A stretch of DNA of 64,000 nt, taken from the NCBI RefSeq assembly GCF_026000435.1, contig NZ_AP026764.1, positions 868,001 through 932,000 on the forward strand. Direction: 5' to 3'. Positions 8,278 to 16,687 of this stretch are shown here, piece by piece. Numbering within the stretch: position 1 is the stretch's first letter; each line of letters starts with the position of its first letter. The notes under the pieces were generated by a model. It had not been told where the DNA came from. It made no database searches and saw only the letters and a list, made by a program, of their open reading frames with translations. The stretch is from Vibrio sp. STUT-A11 (GTDB taxonomy: Bacteria; Pseudomonadota; Gammaproteobacteria; Enterobacterales; Vibrionaceae). The position numbers were made by a program, and so were the translations under genes.

Positions 8278-9711
8278 CTATCGAGGGAATGTTTGGTAAC
8301 GAACACCCATCATTTGTTCCATACAGTGCACAACTTGGCAGCTGTAACCGAATTCGTTGTCGTACCAGATGTACAGTACACAACGCTTGTCTTGTGCGAT
8401 AGTCGCTTGACCATCAACTACGCCAGGGTGACGAGAACCGACTAAGTCCGTTGAAACGATTTCAGTTGAGTCTGTGTAATCAATCTGTGCTGATAGCTCA
8501 GAGTTCAGAGCCATTTCACGTAGGTAGTCGTTCAGTGAATCGCGATCCACGTCTTCACCCAGGTTTAGGTTTGCAACTGCCATTGAAACGTTTGGCGTAG
8601 GTACGCGAATCGCGTTACCTGTTAGTTTTCCAGCCAGTTCAGGCAGTGCTTTTGCTACTGCTTTTGCTGCGCCAGTTGAAGTCAGAACCATGTTCAGAGA
8701 TGCACTACGTCCACGGCGATCGCCTGAGTGGAAGTTATCGATCAGGTTTTGGTCGTTAGTGTAAGAGTGAACCGTTTCGATGTGGCCTGAAAGTACACCG
8801 TACTTATCGTTCAACGCTTTCAGTACTGGTGTAATCGCGTTTGTTGTACAGCTTGCTGCTGAGATGATGGTGTCTTCTTCTTGAATCACAGATTCGTTTA
8901 CACCAAATACAACGTTCTTGATATCGCCTTTACCAGGTGCAGTCAGGAGTACTTTCTGTGCGCCGTTACATGCCAGGTGCTGACTTAGGCCTTCTGCATC
9001 ACGCCAAACGCCTGTGTTGTCTACAACAAGTGCGTTGTTAATGCCGTAAGCGGTGTAGTCAACCTCGCTTGGGTTGTTTGCGTAGATGATTTGAATGAAG
9101 TTGCCGTTCACAATCAGTGCTTTACGCTCTTCATCAATGATGATGCTGCCGTTGAATTGGCCGTGTACCGAGTCACGACGAAGTAGGCTAGCACGCTTCT
9201 CTAAGTCGCCTTTCTTGCCGCCACGTACAACGATTGCACGAAGTCGTAGTGGGTAACCAGGGCCGCTCTTTTCAATAAGAAGACGTGTTAGTAGACGACC
9301 GATACGACCAAAACCGTAAAGAACGACATCGCGAGCTTTCAGAGAAGAGTCTGCATCACGAGCACCTTGAAGTGCGGTTTGTAGGAAATCATTCAGTGCA
9401 GAAGTGTCTTCGTGCTCATTCCAATACTTAGATGCCAAATGACCGATATCCACGCGGCTAGAAGCAATGCTCATTTCACATAGTGCTTCAATGATAGGCA
9501 TTGTCTGCTCTAGAGAAAGAGGGTTTCCAGTGTATCGTCTTGCTACGCGGTGAGTTTTGAGAATGTCGATAGTAGTGGCGTTGATAAGCGTTTTACCGAA
9601 CAGAACCACTTCGATTCCTTTTTCACGATACAGCTTACCAATTAGAGGGGAAATAGATTCAGCAATCGTTTGGCTAGTTTGCCAGTCTTGGAGATATTTC
9701 TCTGGACTCAT
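8278..9711 (-). CDS. gap: glyceraldehyde-3-phosphate dehydrogenase, large form
   Basis: Oxidises glyceraldehyde 3-phosphate to 1,3-bisphosphoglycerate in glycolysis or gluconeogenesis. The NAD(P)-binding loop GFGRIGRLLTRLL starts near residue 132 and the catalytic Cys288 is in AASCTTNAITPV; further conserved blocks are IETVHSYTNDQNLID and the C-terminal WYDNEFGYSCQVV. At 477 residues it is about 140 longer than classical GAPDH because of a helical N-terminal extension (about residues 1-125), as in the large GAPDH form of some pseudomonads and vibrios. Such forms usually accompany a separate housekeeping gapA; a gluconeogenic role is possible but not shown here. Confidence 0.92.
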   Translation of the reverse strand: MSPEKYLQDWQTSQTIAESISPLIGKLYREKGIEVVLFGKTLINATTIDILKTHRVARRYTGNPLSLEQTMPIIEALCEMSIASSRVDIGHLASKYWNEHEDTSALNDFLQTALQGARDADSSLKARDVVLYGFGRIGRLLTRLLIEKSGPGYPLRLRAIVVRGGKKGDLEKRASLLRRDSVHGQFNGSIIIDEERKALIVNGNFIQIIYANNPSEVDYTAYGINNALVVDNTGVWRDAEGLSQHLACNGAQKVLLTAPGKGDIKNVVFGVNESVIQEEDTIISAASCTTNAITPVLKALNDKYGVLSGHIETVHSYTNDQNLIDNFHSGDRRGRSASLNMVLTSTGAAKAVAKALPELAGKLTGNAIRVPTPNVSMAVANLNLGEDVDRDSLNDYLREMALNSELSAQIDYTDSTEIVSTDLVGSRHPGVVDGQATIAQDKRCVLYIWYDNEFGYSCQVVHCMEQMMGVRYQTFPR

Positions 9712-10516
9712 TGTTGTATTGGACCTTTCACGTTTTGGGGGCTAACCATACTCGCCGCTGTTTACCTCTACGGTAGAGCGTAGGAGTTTGGTGGTAATGT
9801 AGGGTTGTAATAATTATGGGGCGAATTCTACGGTTGAAGGGCTTATTCTGCTAGGAAAAATAAATCCAGTGAAAATCACTGTTATACGGTGATTATATGG
9901 ATGATTAATGTGACTAAGGCGTTGTATTTAAGGTGTTGACATTTTCAAATGTGCAAACTTATTTTGCGATGATAATGTTTTCCATCAATAGTTTTGATTG
10001 AAATTAAGACTGTTAATTACATTAATTTGTGATGTGAATCGATAACGCAACTCAAGAGGTAAACATAAAAGTCGTAATTATGCTTTTTGTTAACTAAGAC
10101 GAATGGATGGCCTTAAATAGGTTTGTGAGTTTGAAATTTAATATCAAAAATTTGCAGCACATCACAATGTGAACTTAGGTTAATACCTCATAAATTATAT
10201 ATTAACCATTTAAATACTATGTCTACTATTCACGAGAGGAGAAAAATCAGGATTAAACTTCGTATCTGATAAGTTTCGAACGGCCTAAAATTACCAGCCC
10301 TGAGGGTTGAGAGACTTGAGGCTTATCAATAAAACGACGATTTACTACGCTAAGTTTCTAGTTTCATTGGTTACGTTGTCACTCTTGGGGCGGCTGAGTC
10401 ATACCGCTATGAAACTCTTTCGTTCCTAGACGTTGTCTAATCCAATAAACCTTGTTTAAATCGACGACATAGCTGTAGTCACTTGGCGTTTACGATCAAA
10501 ATTAGAAGGAAATGAC
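9712..10516. other. 805-bp intergenic region with one promoter-like element
   Basis: No open frame with a good start is seen. A plus-strand sigma-70-like element, TTGACA (9936-9941), 17-bp spacer, TTATTT (9959-9964), points toward the oxidoreductase gene 550 bp away. That distance would leave room for a long leader or a small RNA, but I found no terminator hairpin with a T-run to define one. The right half contains no repeat that occurs elsewhere in the window. Confidence 0.4.
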
Positions 10517-11500
10517 ATGTTTAATCTCGCGATTATTGGGACGAACTGGATATCTCAACAATTTGTTGAAGCAGCGATACAAACGGGGGAGTTTCGCCTC
10601 AAAGCCGTATACTCGAGAGAGTTTGACAAGGCGCGTTCATTTGGTGCGCCATACCATGCAGAGACTTTCTATGACAGTTTAGACGCTTTGGGCAATGATC
10701 CCGATATTGATGCGGTTTACCTTGCTAGTCCAAATTCACTTCATGCGCCTCAAGCGCTGCAAATGCTAAAATCTGGTAAGCATGTCATTTGTGAAAAGCC
10801 GATAGCCTCAAATTACGCCCTTGCACAAGAGATGTTTAAGTGCGCTGAAGAAAATGAAGTCGTGCTTTTTGAGGCATTTATGTCGCCTTACACTCCCAAC
10901 TTTACTGTGTTGAAAGAAAGCCTGCCCACCATTTCTCCGTTAAGACATGCGACAATCAGCTATTGCCAATATTCATCGCGCTATCAAAAGTATTTAAACG
11001 GCGAGAACCCGAATACATTCAATCCCGATTTTTCCAATGGCTCAATTATGGATATCGGCTATTACTGCCTAGGCGCTGCGATTGAGTTATTTGGCGAGCC
11101 TAACCAGGTTCAGGCCAGTGCGTTTGTTTTACCATCTGGTGTAGACGGGTGTGGTAGTGTGACGCTCGCCTACGATGGTTTCAACGTTAATCTACTGCAT
11201 TCAAAAGTGAGTGACTCGTTGATCCCGAGTGAATTTCAGGGTGAACAGGGTAGTGTGCTAGTTGATATGATCTCCACCGGGCGTGGCGTCGAGCGCATTC
11301 TTCGTGGTCAAGAGAAAGAAGTTCTGACTCTGCCACAAACCGAAAACCACATGTTTTACGAAGCGAAAGCTTTTGCCGAGCAACTTAAGTTAGGTGTGAT
11401 TGATGAGAGCACCAAACAACGCTCATTGACGGTAGCAAAAGTCCTGACTGAAGTCAGAAGACAAACTGGCGTTGTTTTTCCAGCGGACAAAACGGCTTGA
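10517..11500 (+). CDS. Gfo/Idh/MocA-family oxidoreductase
   Basis: A 327-residue NAD(P)-dependent oxidoreductase. It has an N-terminal Rossmann fold (AIIGTNWISQQFVEAA), the dinucleotide/substrate motif HVICEKPIASN with the catalytic EKP near residue 95, and a C-terminal alpha/beta domain. The second glycine of the usual GxGxxG is replaced (GTNWIS), which occurs in several family members. It is preceded by AGAAGGAAATGAC and stands alone. Substrate unknown, probably a sugar derivative. Confidence 0.87.
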   Translation: MFNLAIIGTNWISQQFVEAAIQTGEFRLKAVYSREFDKARSFGAPYHAETFYDSLDALGNDPDIDAVYLASPNSLHAPQALQMLKSGKHVICEKPIASNYALAQEMFKCAEENEVVLFEAFMSPYTPNFTVLKESLPTISPLRHATISYCQYSSRYQKYLNGENPNTFNPDFSNGSIMDIGYYCLGAAIELFGEPNQVQASAFVLPSGVDGCGSVTLAYDGFNVNLLHSKVSDSLIPSEFQGEQGSVLVDMISTGRGVERILRGQEKEVLTLPQTENHMFYEAKAFAEQLKLGVIDESTKQRSLTVAKVLTEVRRQTGVVFPADKTA

Positions 11501-11570
11501 TGTATTAGAAGGCGTCCGAGGTAAAGAATGATGCCCTTGCGTGTGGATAATGCCAATCGCCCATTACCGG

Positions 11571-11703
11571 GTCATTCCAGCGAGCCATAGCGAGACTAGG
11601 AATCTATTATCAACACGCTGAAAAAATAGAGGAATAATTTTGGCGACAAAGGGCTCCGATAGAAGATTCTGAATCACGCTCCTTCGTCGCTGTCCAGAAT
11701 GAC
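11571..11703 (+). repeat. 133-bp REPIN-like repeat, copy A
   Basis: Starts GTCATTCCAGCGAGCCATAG and ends CGCTGTCCAGAATGAC. Both arms are imperfect palindromes running from GTCATTC to GAATCT in opposite orientation, separated by an AT-rich middle. It is nearly identical in its arms to the copies at 26388-26520 (same orientation) and 30080-30212 (inverted), and all three are exactly 133 bp. It lies between the convergent oxidoreductase and MATE genes. Confidence 0.9.
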
Positions 11704-11711
11704 GGCTGGTT

Positions 11712-11750
11712 GTGATCTACCGTTCGCCGTTAAACGAGCGGTACGATCAC
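11712..11750. repeat. palindrome trailing repeat copy A
   Basis: GTGATC-T-ACCG at the left pairs with CGGT-AC-GATCAC at the right. Its centre (CGTTAAACGA) is shared with the palindrome at 30043-30072, which lies at the same end of repeat copy C. No T-run follows, so it is not a standard terminator, though it sits in a convergent gap. Confidence 0.7.
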
Positions 11751-11799
11751 ATGTGGAGGGCTTTGTTCCAGCAATGAGTGAGTTGCTCGCATTATCAGC

Positions 11800-13137
11800 T
11801 TAATTCGCTTTACGCATTTCAGACAACATTACGATAGTGCGACGATATGTGAGATAAGCAGCGATGCCCGCGCATATATTACCGAGACAAGCACCAAGCA
11901 GAAGGCCTCTGATTCCCCCAATCTGAGAGCCAACCCATAAACACGGCAGGAAAAAGACGAACAGACGTAACGCCGAAACGGTAAGCGCCGTGTATGACTT
12001 ACCTAATGCATTGCAGACAGAAACCATCAGCATACATACGCCCAGCGAGCCCAAGCTAATCGGAACGATCATCAAATGCATTTCTAACACTTGCTCAACC
12101 TGAATATCACTGGTCATTAATAACGCCAGAGGGTTCGCGACAGCAAAGGTAATAACGGCAATTAAGAGCTGGAAGATCATAATAAACTTAACCGCAATAC
12201 TTACCAGCGATTGAATATCATCATAGTTTTTTGCGCCAAGCAATCGCCCTACCATTGGTGGTAAAGACATAGTTAATGCGAGCACGGAGACAATAGCGAA
12301 AAACTCAAAACGCGATCCCAGCGCCCATGCCGCGACGGCTGCCGTACCAAATCCAGCCAGTAGCTTAGTTGCGAGCATGGAAGACAAAGGAGGCAAGAGC
12401 TGGCTTATCATCGCCGGCCCCATTATATTGCCGATAGAACGGACACTCTTTACTACGTTTAAGTCTTGCCATTGTGTTGTGGCCCAATGGTTCTTTTTGA
12501 CTCGTGGAGCCACGACCAAAATACCGAAACTGAACGCGGTAATTGTCGCAAGCGCTGCGCCATTAATGCCGAGATCGAAGGTAAAAATGAAGATCGGATC
12601 GAGAACTAAGTTCACGCCGCTGGTGATCATCATCATAGTGCCCGGCAACATGGTATTTCCGTGGGCTCGACAGATGCTGTAGTAAAAGTAGAGGAGGGCA
12701 CCAGTCCAGGAGCTCAGTAACCACCATGGCCAGTAACTATCGATGATAGGCATAACCGTATCCGGCGCGCTGAGCATGGATAATATCGGGTATCGAAGCA
12801 ACCAAATTAACACACTGATTATCGCAACCCCTACCGAGCCTATCATCAGGACTAAACCGCCAAGTTGTTTAGCATAGCGTGTTTCATTGGCTCCTAGTGC
12901 TTTAGAGATAACCGCAGTTGTTGCGATACCTAAGCCTACCTGAATCCCGATCACGACCATTTGCAGTGGTAGTGTGAATCCTTGCACCGCCAAAGGTAAG
13001 ACGCCAAGTTGGCCGATAAAAGCACTGTCCACAAGCTGAAAACTCATCAGTGATAAAACACCAAAGAGCATGGGCCATGTCATCGAGAACAATTGCTTGG
13101 CTAATGTAGGTTGAGGACTGATCGTAGTTGAGGACAT
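11800..13137 (-). CDS. MATE-family efflux transporter
   Basis: Inner-membrane multidrug/metabolite antiporter of 445 residues with about 12 hydrophobic helices in two homologous halves; MATE marks include the N-terminal PMLFGVLSLMSFQLVDSAFI and the mid-protein GINGAALATITAF. It uses Na+ or H+ to expel organic cations in characterised relatives; the drug range is unknown here. It stands alone on the minus strand, with tmaR upstream separated by its own terminator. Closest in feel to the DinF-like branch, but that is a weak impression. Confidence 0.88.
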   Translation of the reverse strand: MSSTTISPQPTLAKQLFSMTWPMLFGVLSLMSFQLVDSAFIGQLGVLPLAVQGFTLPLQMVVIGIQVGLGIATTAVISKALGANETRYAKQLGGLVLMIGSVGVAIISVLIWLLRYPILSMLSAPDTVMPIIDSYWPWWLLSSWTGALLYFYYSICRAHGNTMLPGTMMMITSGVNLVLDPIFIFTFDLGINGAALATITAFSFGILVVAPRVKKNHWATTQWQDLNVVKSVRSIGNIMGPAMISQLLPPLSSMLATKLLAGFGTAAVAAWALGSRFEFFAIVSVLALTMSLPPMVGRLLGAKNYDDIQSLVSIAVKFIMIFQLLIAVITFAVANPLALLMTSDIQVEQVLEMHLMIVPISLGSLGVCMLMVSVCNALGKSYTALTVSALRLFVFFLPCLWVGSQIGGIRGLLLGACLGNICAGIAAYLTYRRTIVMLSEMRKAN

Positions 13138-13205
13138 AGAAAGCTTATTCAGTTATTAGGTTTGGGATAACGTTGGTGCAATTGTACACACCACTTTGAT
13201 CCGTG

Positions 13206-13244
13206 ACAAAAACAAACCCCGAGCAAGTTGTCTTACTCGGGGTT
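13206..13244 (-). terminator. intrinsic terminator of tmaR
   Basis: AACCCCGAG pairs with CTCGGGGTT; on the minus strand TGTTTTTGT follows. It lies 26 bp past the tmaR stop and separates it from the MATE gene. Confidence 0.88.
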
Positions 13245-13269
13245 CAAATTATAACAGAACTATTGGTGT

Positions 13270-13584
13270 CTATTTCTTGCCGCTAGTTTGCTTGTCTTCT
13301 TCCGTCAGTTCACGAATGCGACGGCTGATGTCACGACGTGCTTTAGAGATTTCTGCGCTCTTGATGATGTGGTCATCAACACGATCTTCGTAATCTGCTT
13401 TCATGTTTTTGATGATCGCTAAGATATCGTCGTGACTCATCTCTGGCTTGATGTAGTCTAGAAGGTTTTCTAGCAGGTCTACACGTTTGCGGTTATCACG
13501 AACTTTTTTCTCGTTATCAAGAAGCTCTCGTTTCAATTTATTCTTGCGACGAGCTTGGCTAACGATTTCAAATACGCTACTCAT
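13270..13584 (-). CDS. tmaR: TmaR (YeeX, DUF496) polar PTS regulator
   Basis: A 104-residue coiled-coil protein matching E. coli YeeX across its length: RRKNKLKREL, EKKVRDNRKRVDLLENL, DYIKPEMS and YEDRVDDHIIKSAEISKARR. In E. coli this protein, renamed TmaR, clusters at a cell pole and sequesters phosphotransferase enzyme I; the same role here is inferred. It has a good site, AAGGGA, and is monocistronic, with its own terminator. Confidence 0.92.
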   Translation of the reverse strand: MSSVFEIVSQARRKNKLKRELLDNEKKVRDNRKRVDLLENLLDYIKPEMSHDDILAIIKNMKADYEDRVDDHIIKSAEISKARRDISRRIRELTEEDKQTSGKK

Positions 13585-13961
13585 AGTTCCCTTTCCTAAT
13601 TTGTGAATATCTTTCTCGATTAAAGCACAACATCCCGTAGCATAACAGTCTTTAGATCAATCACGACGATGAGTTGAACACTTCTCGACCAATCATTGGT
13701 TGACAAGCCTTACAGCAAGAAATCATCGCTAGTTTGTGCCAGCTCAGCCTGATTTGGCGTTCCTTCAAAGCCAAGGAAATTTCGTAATTAAAACGACTCA
13801 TGCACTACTATTTCCGTACTCGAATTGTCGGCCATCGCTAAACAAAACCGGTCTTTGTGAGACTTAGTTTGGATAAATATGTGTTTAACGCTGGGTTAGA
13901 ATGAATCGATGCGTTGTCATGATTGAGCCTTCACTATATTATCAGCATCACTAAATACAAA
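13585..13961. other. intergenic region, nothing recognised
   Basis: About 380 bp between tmaR (leftward) and a small unknown gene (rightward). It must hold the divergent promoters. I see no repeat, terminator or convincing operator. Confidence 0.4.
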
Positions 13962-14180
13962 ATGATGACACTTGATATGGACTCTCGTAACACTGCGGAG
14001 CAAGTCGACAGTCAAGATAGTGAACAAGTCACGAGCTCTTTGGCTGAGAAGTTAAAAACAGCATACATCAATGCGCGTAATCAACTCGAAATTACAGAAG
14101 TTGAACTCAATCGTTCGAAAATAATGATGATTGATGAAGATGGTAACCTGAGAAAAGTACCTATTCTCTCCGAGCACTAA
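13962..14180 (+). CDS. small hypothetical protein
   Basis: A soluble, acidic protein of about 72 residues, probably helical in the middle (SLAEKLKTAYINARNQLEITE). The frame opens earlier from a TTG, but the ATG at 13962 (or 13965 or 13977) is more likely; none has a strong Shine-Dalgarno site, so the start is uncertain. No family recognised. The protein-like composition and lone position argue for a real gene, not strongly. Confidence 0.5.
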   Translation: MMTLDMDSRNTAEQVDSQDSEQVTSSLAEKLKTAYINARNQLEITEVELNRSKIMMIDEDGNLRKVPILSEH

Positions 14181-14337
14181 GACCAAACCCGATTCATAAA
14201 AGGAGTCAGGTCTTAGTCTATGCTTTAGCCTGACTACCTTATAACCAAGTTATTTCAAAACCGTTTAGGTTTCAATCTGACACCTTGAAGTGACTTGAGT
14301 ATAAAATTCAAATGCAAAAAATAATAAGGAATGCATT

Positions 14338-14982
14338 ATGAAAGTTGAGCTAACGGCAACAGAAGCACGAGTAATTGGTTGCCTGATCGAGAAAGAAGTG
14401 ACGACCCCCGATCTTTATCCCCTTAGTCTGAATGCACTTACCAACGCATGTAATCAAAAAAGCAATCGTGAGCCAGTCATGTCGTTGTCCGAGTCCGATG
14501 TATTAGATGCGGTAGATGCGCTGATTGAACGTCGACTCGTCAGTGACGAAAGTGCTTTTAATAGCCGAGTGAGCAAATATCAGCACCGTTTTTGCAACAC
14601 AGAGTTTGGCGACCTTAAACTGACAGAGCAAGAAAAAGGCATTGTATGCTGCATGTTGTTGCGCGGGGCTCAGACGCCAGGTGAGATTCGCACCCGAACT
14701 AACCGCCTGACCACGTTTCGCGATGTTAAAGAGGTGGAAAACGTCCTGGAACACTTAGCGAGCGAAGAAAAAGGCCCATTAGTCGTAAAACTGCCACGAG
14801 AGGCTGGTAAGCGTGAATCTCGTTATATGCATTTATTCTGCGGTGAAGTGGATTTCTCTGCTATCGAGACAACAGCGACTGTGTCACCGAGCTCAGATCG
14901 TGTTAGTCAGCTTGAACAAGAAGTGGCAATGCTGAGAGAAGAACTCGATGCTTTGAAAGCTCAGGTAGAATCTCTACTTTGA
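14338..14982 (+). CDS. yceH: YceH family protein (UPF0502/DUF480)
   Basis: A 214-residue protein of the YceH/DUF480 family, built of two winged-helix domains. Typical segments are ARVIGCLIEKEVTTPDLYPL, the LNALTNACNQKSNREPVM block and the second-domain RGAQTPGEIRTR. The C-terminus is a predicted coiled coil (QLEQEVAMLREELDALKAQ). AAGGAATGCATT precedes the ATG. Its stop overlaps the start of the next gene by one base, so the two are co-translated. Molecular function is not established. Confidence 0.93.
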   Translation: MKVELTATEARVIGCLIEKEVTTPDLYPLSLNALTNACNQKSNREPVMSLSESDVLDAVDALIERRLVSDESAFNSRVSKYQHRFCNTEFGDLKLTEQEKGIVCCMLLRGAQTPGEIRTRTNRLTTFRDVKEVENVLEHLASEEKGPLVVKLPREAGKRESRYMHLFCGEVDFSAIETTATVSPSSDRVSQLEQEVAMLREELDALKAQVESLL

Positions 14983-15311
14983 TGAGTGAAAGTGTGGAGC
15001 AGGTTTGGAGTGTTTATTTGATACGGAATAACCGTAATGCACTCTATTGTGGTGTAACTAATGATCTTGAGCGCCGATTTAAACAGCATCAGGATGGTAA
15101 AGGCGCCAAGGCACTGAAAGGTAAAGGCCCATTAGTTCTGGAATGGACAATGAGGTTTGACTCCAAGAGTGTTGCAATGAAAGCTGAGTATTTTATAAAG
15201 CAACTCGCGAAAAAGAAAAAAGAGTTATTAGTTGAGTCAAAAGCGTCACTTAGCCTAGATGAAAACCACAGCTTGAATTTGACCGAACTGCCGTCAAATA
15301 CTTACAAATGA
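14982..15311 (+). CDS. GIY-YIG nuclease-superfamily protein (UPF0213/YhbQ-like)
   Basis: A 109-residue single-domain GIY-YIG protein. The paired motif appears as VYLIRNNRNALYCGVTNDLERRFKQHQ, in which the GIY and YIG strands are VYL and YCG and the catalytic-type Arg follows in ERRF; a conserved Glu lies in KAEYFIKQL. YhbQ relatives are linked to DNA repair, but the activity is not firmly established. The ATG at 14982 overlaps the yceH stop as TGATG. Confidence 0.87.
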   Translation: MSESVEQVWSVYLIRNNRNALYCGVTNDLERRFKQHQDGKGAKALKGKGPLVLEWTMRFDSKSVAMKAEYFIKQLAKKKKELLVESKASLSLDENHSLNLTELPSNTYK

Positions 15312-15341
15312 TCGACTAAACGCACAACACTGACTAACCAT

Positions 15342-15374
15342 AAGCCGCCGGTTTTTTAAGGCGGCTTCTTTTTA
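15342..15374 (+). terminator. intrinsic terminator of yceH operon
   Basis: AAGCCGCC pairs with GGCGGCTT across a ten-base loop, followed by CTTTTT. Confidence 0.9.
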
Positions 15375-15589
15375 GCGAAAATCTATTTTTACAGTATGAT
15401 GGAATGTCGTGCAATATTCGTTTGTTATGTAAGATTTATCTGACGCATAATGTAGAACGAAGAAAATGATATTGAAACCAGTACTGAGTGGAAGGTAGAT
15501 TACAATAGTTCAACGCGCCCAAGTAACGGATGACTCGGCTAGATAATAAATAGAGTGAATGAAGCTCGAAAAAACTAAAAGAGCAACAG

Positions 15590-16687
15590 ATGAAAAAAGA
15601 GTTAATATTCTCCCTCGTTTTAATGATTGGTATTTCCCCTGCATCACATGCTTCGCAAGTGTTGAATGGGTATTGGGAATATCAAGAGTTTCTCGATGAA
15701 TTCCCCGAGCAAAAGCAGCTAACCAATGCGCTGGCTGAAGCTGTCAGAGAAAACCCGAAACCGATTACTAGCGAGAAAAAGCGTGAACTGAAAATTTCTG
15801 TGGTTTACCCGGGGCAGCAAATTTCAGATTACTGGATCAGAAATATTGATGCGTTTGAAAAACGGTTAGACAAGCTGAATATTAACTATCAGCTCAATCA
15901 GGTTTTTACTCGTCCAAACGCCGATATTAAACAGCAGAGTCTCTCTCTAATGGAGGCTTTGAAAAGCAACTCGGACTATCTCATATTTACTCTCGATACT
16001 ACCAGACATCGTAAGTTTATCGAGCATGTATTGGATTCGAAAAAAACCAAATTGATCTTACAAAACATTACGACACCGGTAAGAGATTGGAATAATCACC
16101 AGCCGTTTCTTTATGTTGGTTTTGATCACGCAGAAGGCAGCAGAAAATTGGCGCAAGAGTTTAGCCAACGCTTCCCCAAACACAGCCACTACAGCGTGCT
16201 TTATTTTTCAGAAGGCTACATTAGTGATGTGAGAGGGAATACATTTATTAACCAGGTAAACCGTGACAGCAACTTTGAGCTACAATCTGCATATTACACC
16301 AAGGCGACAAAGCAGTCTGGGTATGAGGCGGCAAAAGCCAGTCTGGACAAGTACCCTGATGTCGATTTTATTTATGCTTGCTCAACAGACGTCGCTCTTG
16401 GTGCCGTTGAAGCGCTAGCAGAACTCGGGCGCGATGATATTATGATTAATGGTTGGGGAGGGGGCTCTGCAGAGCTAGACGCCATTTTAAATGGAGAGTT
16501 GGATATAACCGTCATGCGTATGAACGACGATACAGGTATTGCGATGGCAGAAGCCATAAAGTGGGATTTGGAAGGGAAGTCAGTACCAACCGTATATTCT
16601 GGTGACTATGAAGTCGTCACCACATCTGATTCTCCTAAAAGAATAGAAGCCTTAAGAAAGCGCGCATTTAGATACTCAGATAATTGA
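15590..16687 (+). CDS. luxP: LuxP, periplasmic autoinducer-2 receptor
   Basis: Periplasmic binding protein for AI-2 as the furanosyl borate diester; it controls LuxQ. It has 365 residues, the V. harveyi length, with a signal peptide (cleavage near SHA, residue 21). All ligand residues known from the V. harveyi structure are at the same positions: Gln77, Ser79, Trp82, Asn159, Arg215, Thr266 and Arg310. Long blocks such as QVFTRPNADIKQQSLSLMEA and ACSTDVALGAVEALAELG are typical LuxP. The mature N-terminus (about 45-70) is the most divergent part. A weak GAG-type site precedes the ATG, about 215 bp after the upstream terminator. The last codons overlap luxQ by one base. Confidence 0.97.
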   Translation: MKKELIFSLVLMIGISPASHASQVLNGYWEYQEFLDEFPEQKQLTNALAEAVRENPKPITSEKKRELKISVVYPGQQISDYWIRNIDAFEKRLDKLNINYQLNQVFTRPNADIKQQSLSLMEALKSNSDYLIFTLDTTRHRKFIEHVLDSKKTKLILQNITTPVRDWNNHQPFLYVGFDHAEGSRKLAQEFSQRFPKHSHYSVLYFSEGYISDVRGNTFINQVNRDSNFELQSAYYTKATKQSGYEAAKASLDKYPDVDFIYACSTDVALGAVEALAELGRDDIMINGWGGGSAELDAILNGELDITVMRMNDDTGIAMAEAIKWDLEGKSVPTVYSGDYEVVTTSDSPKRIEALRKRAFRYSDN

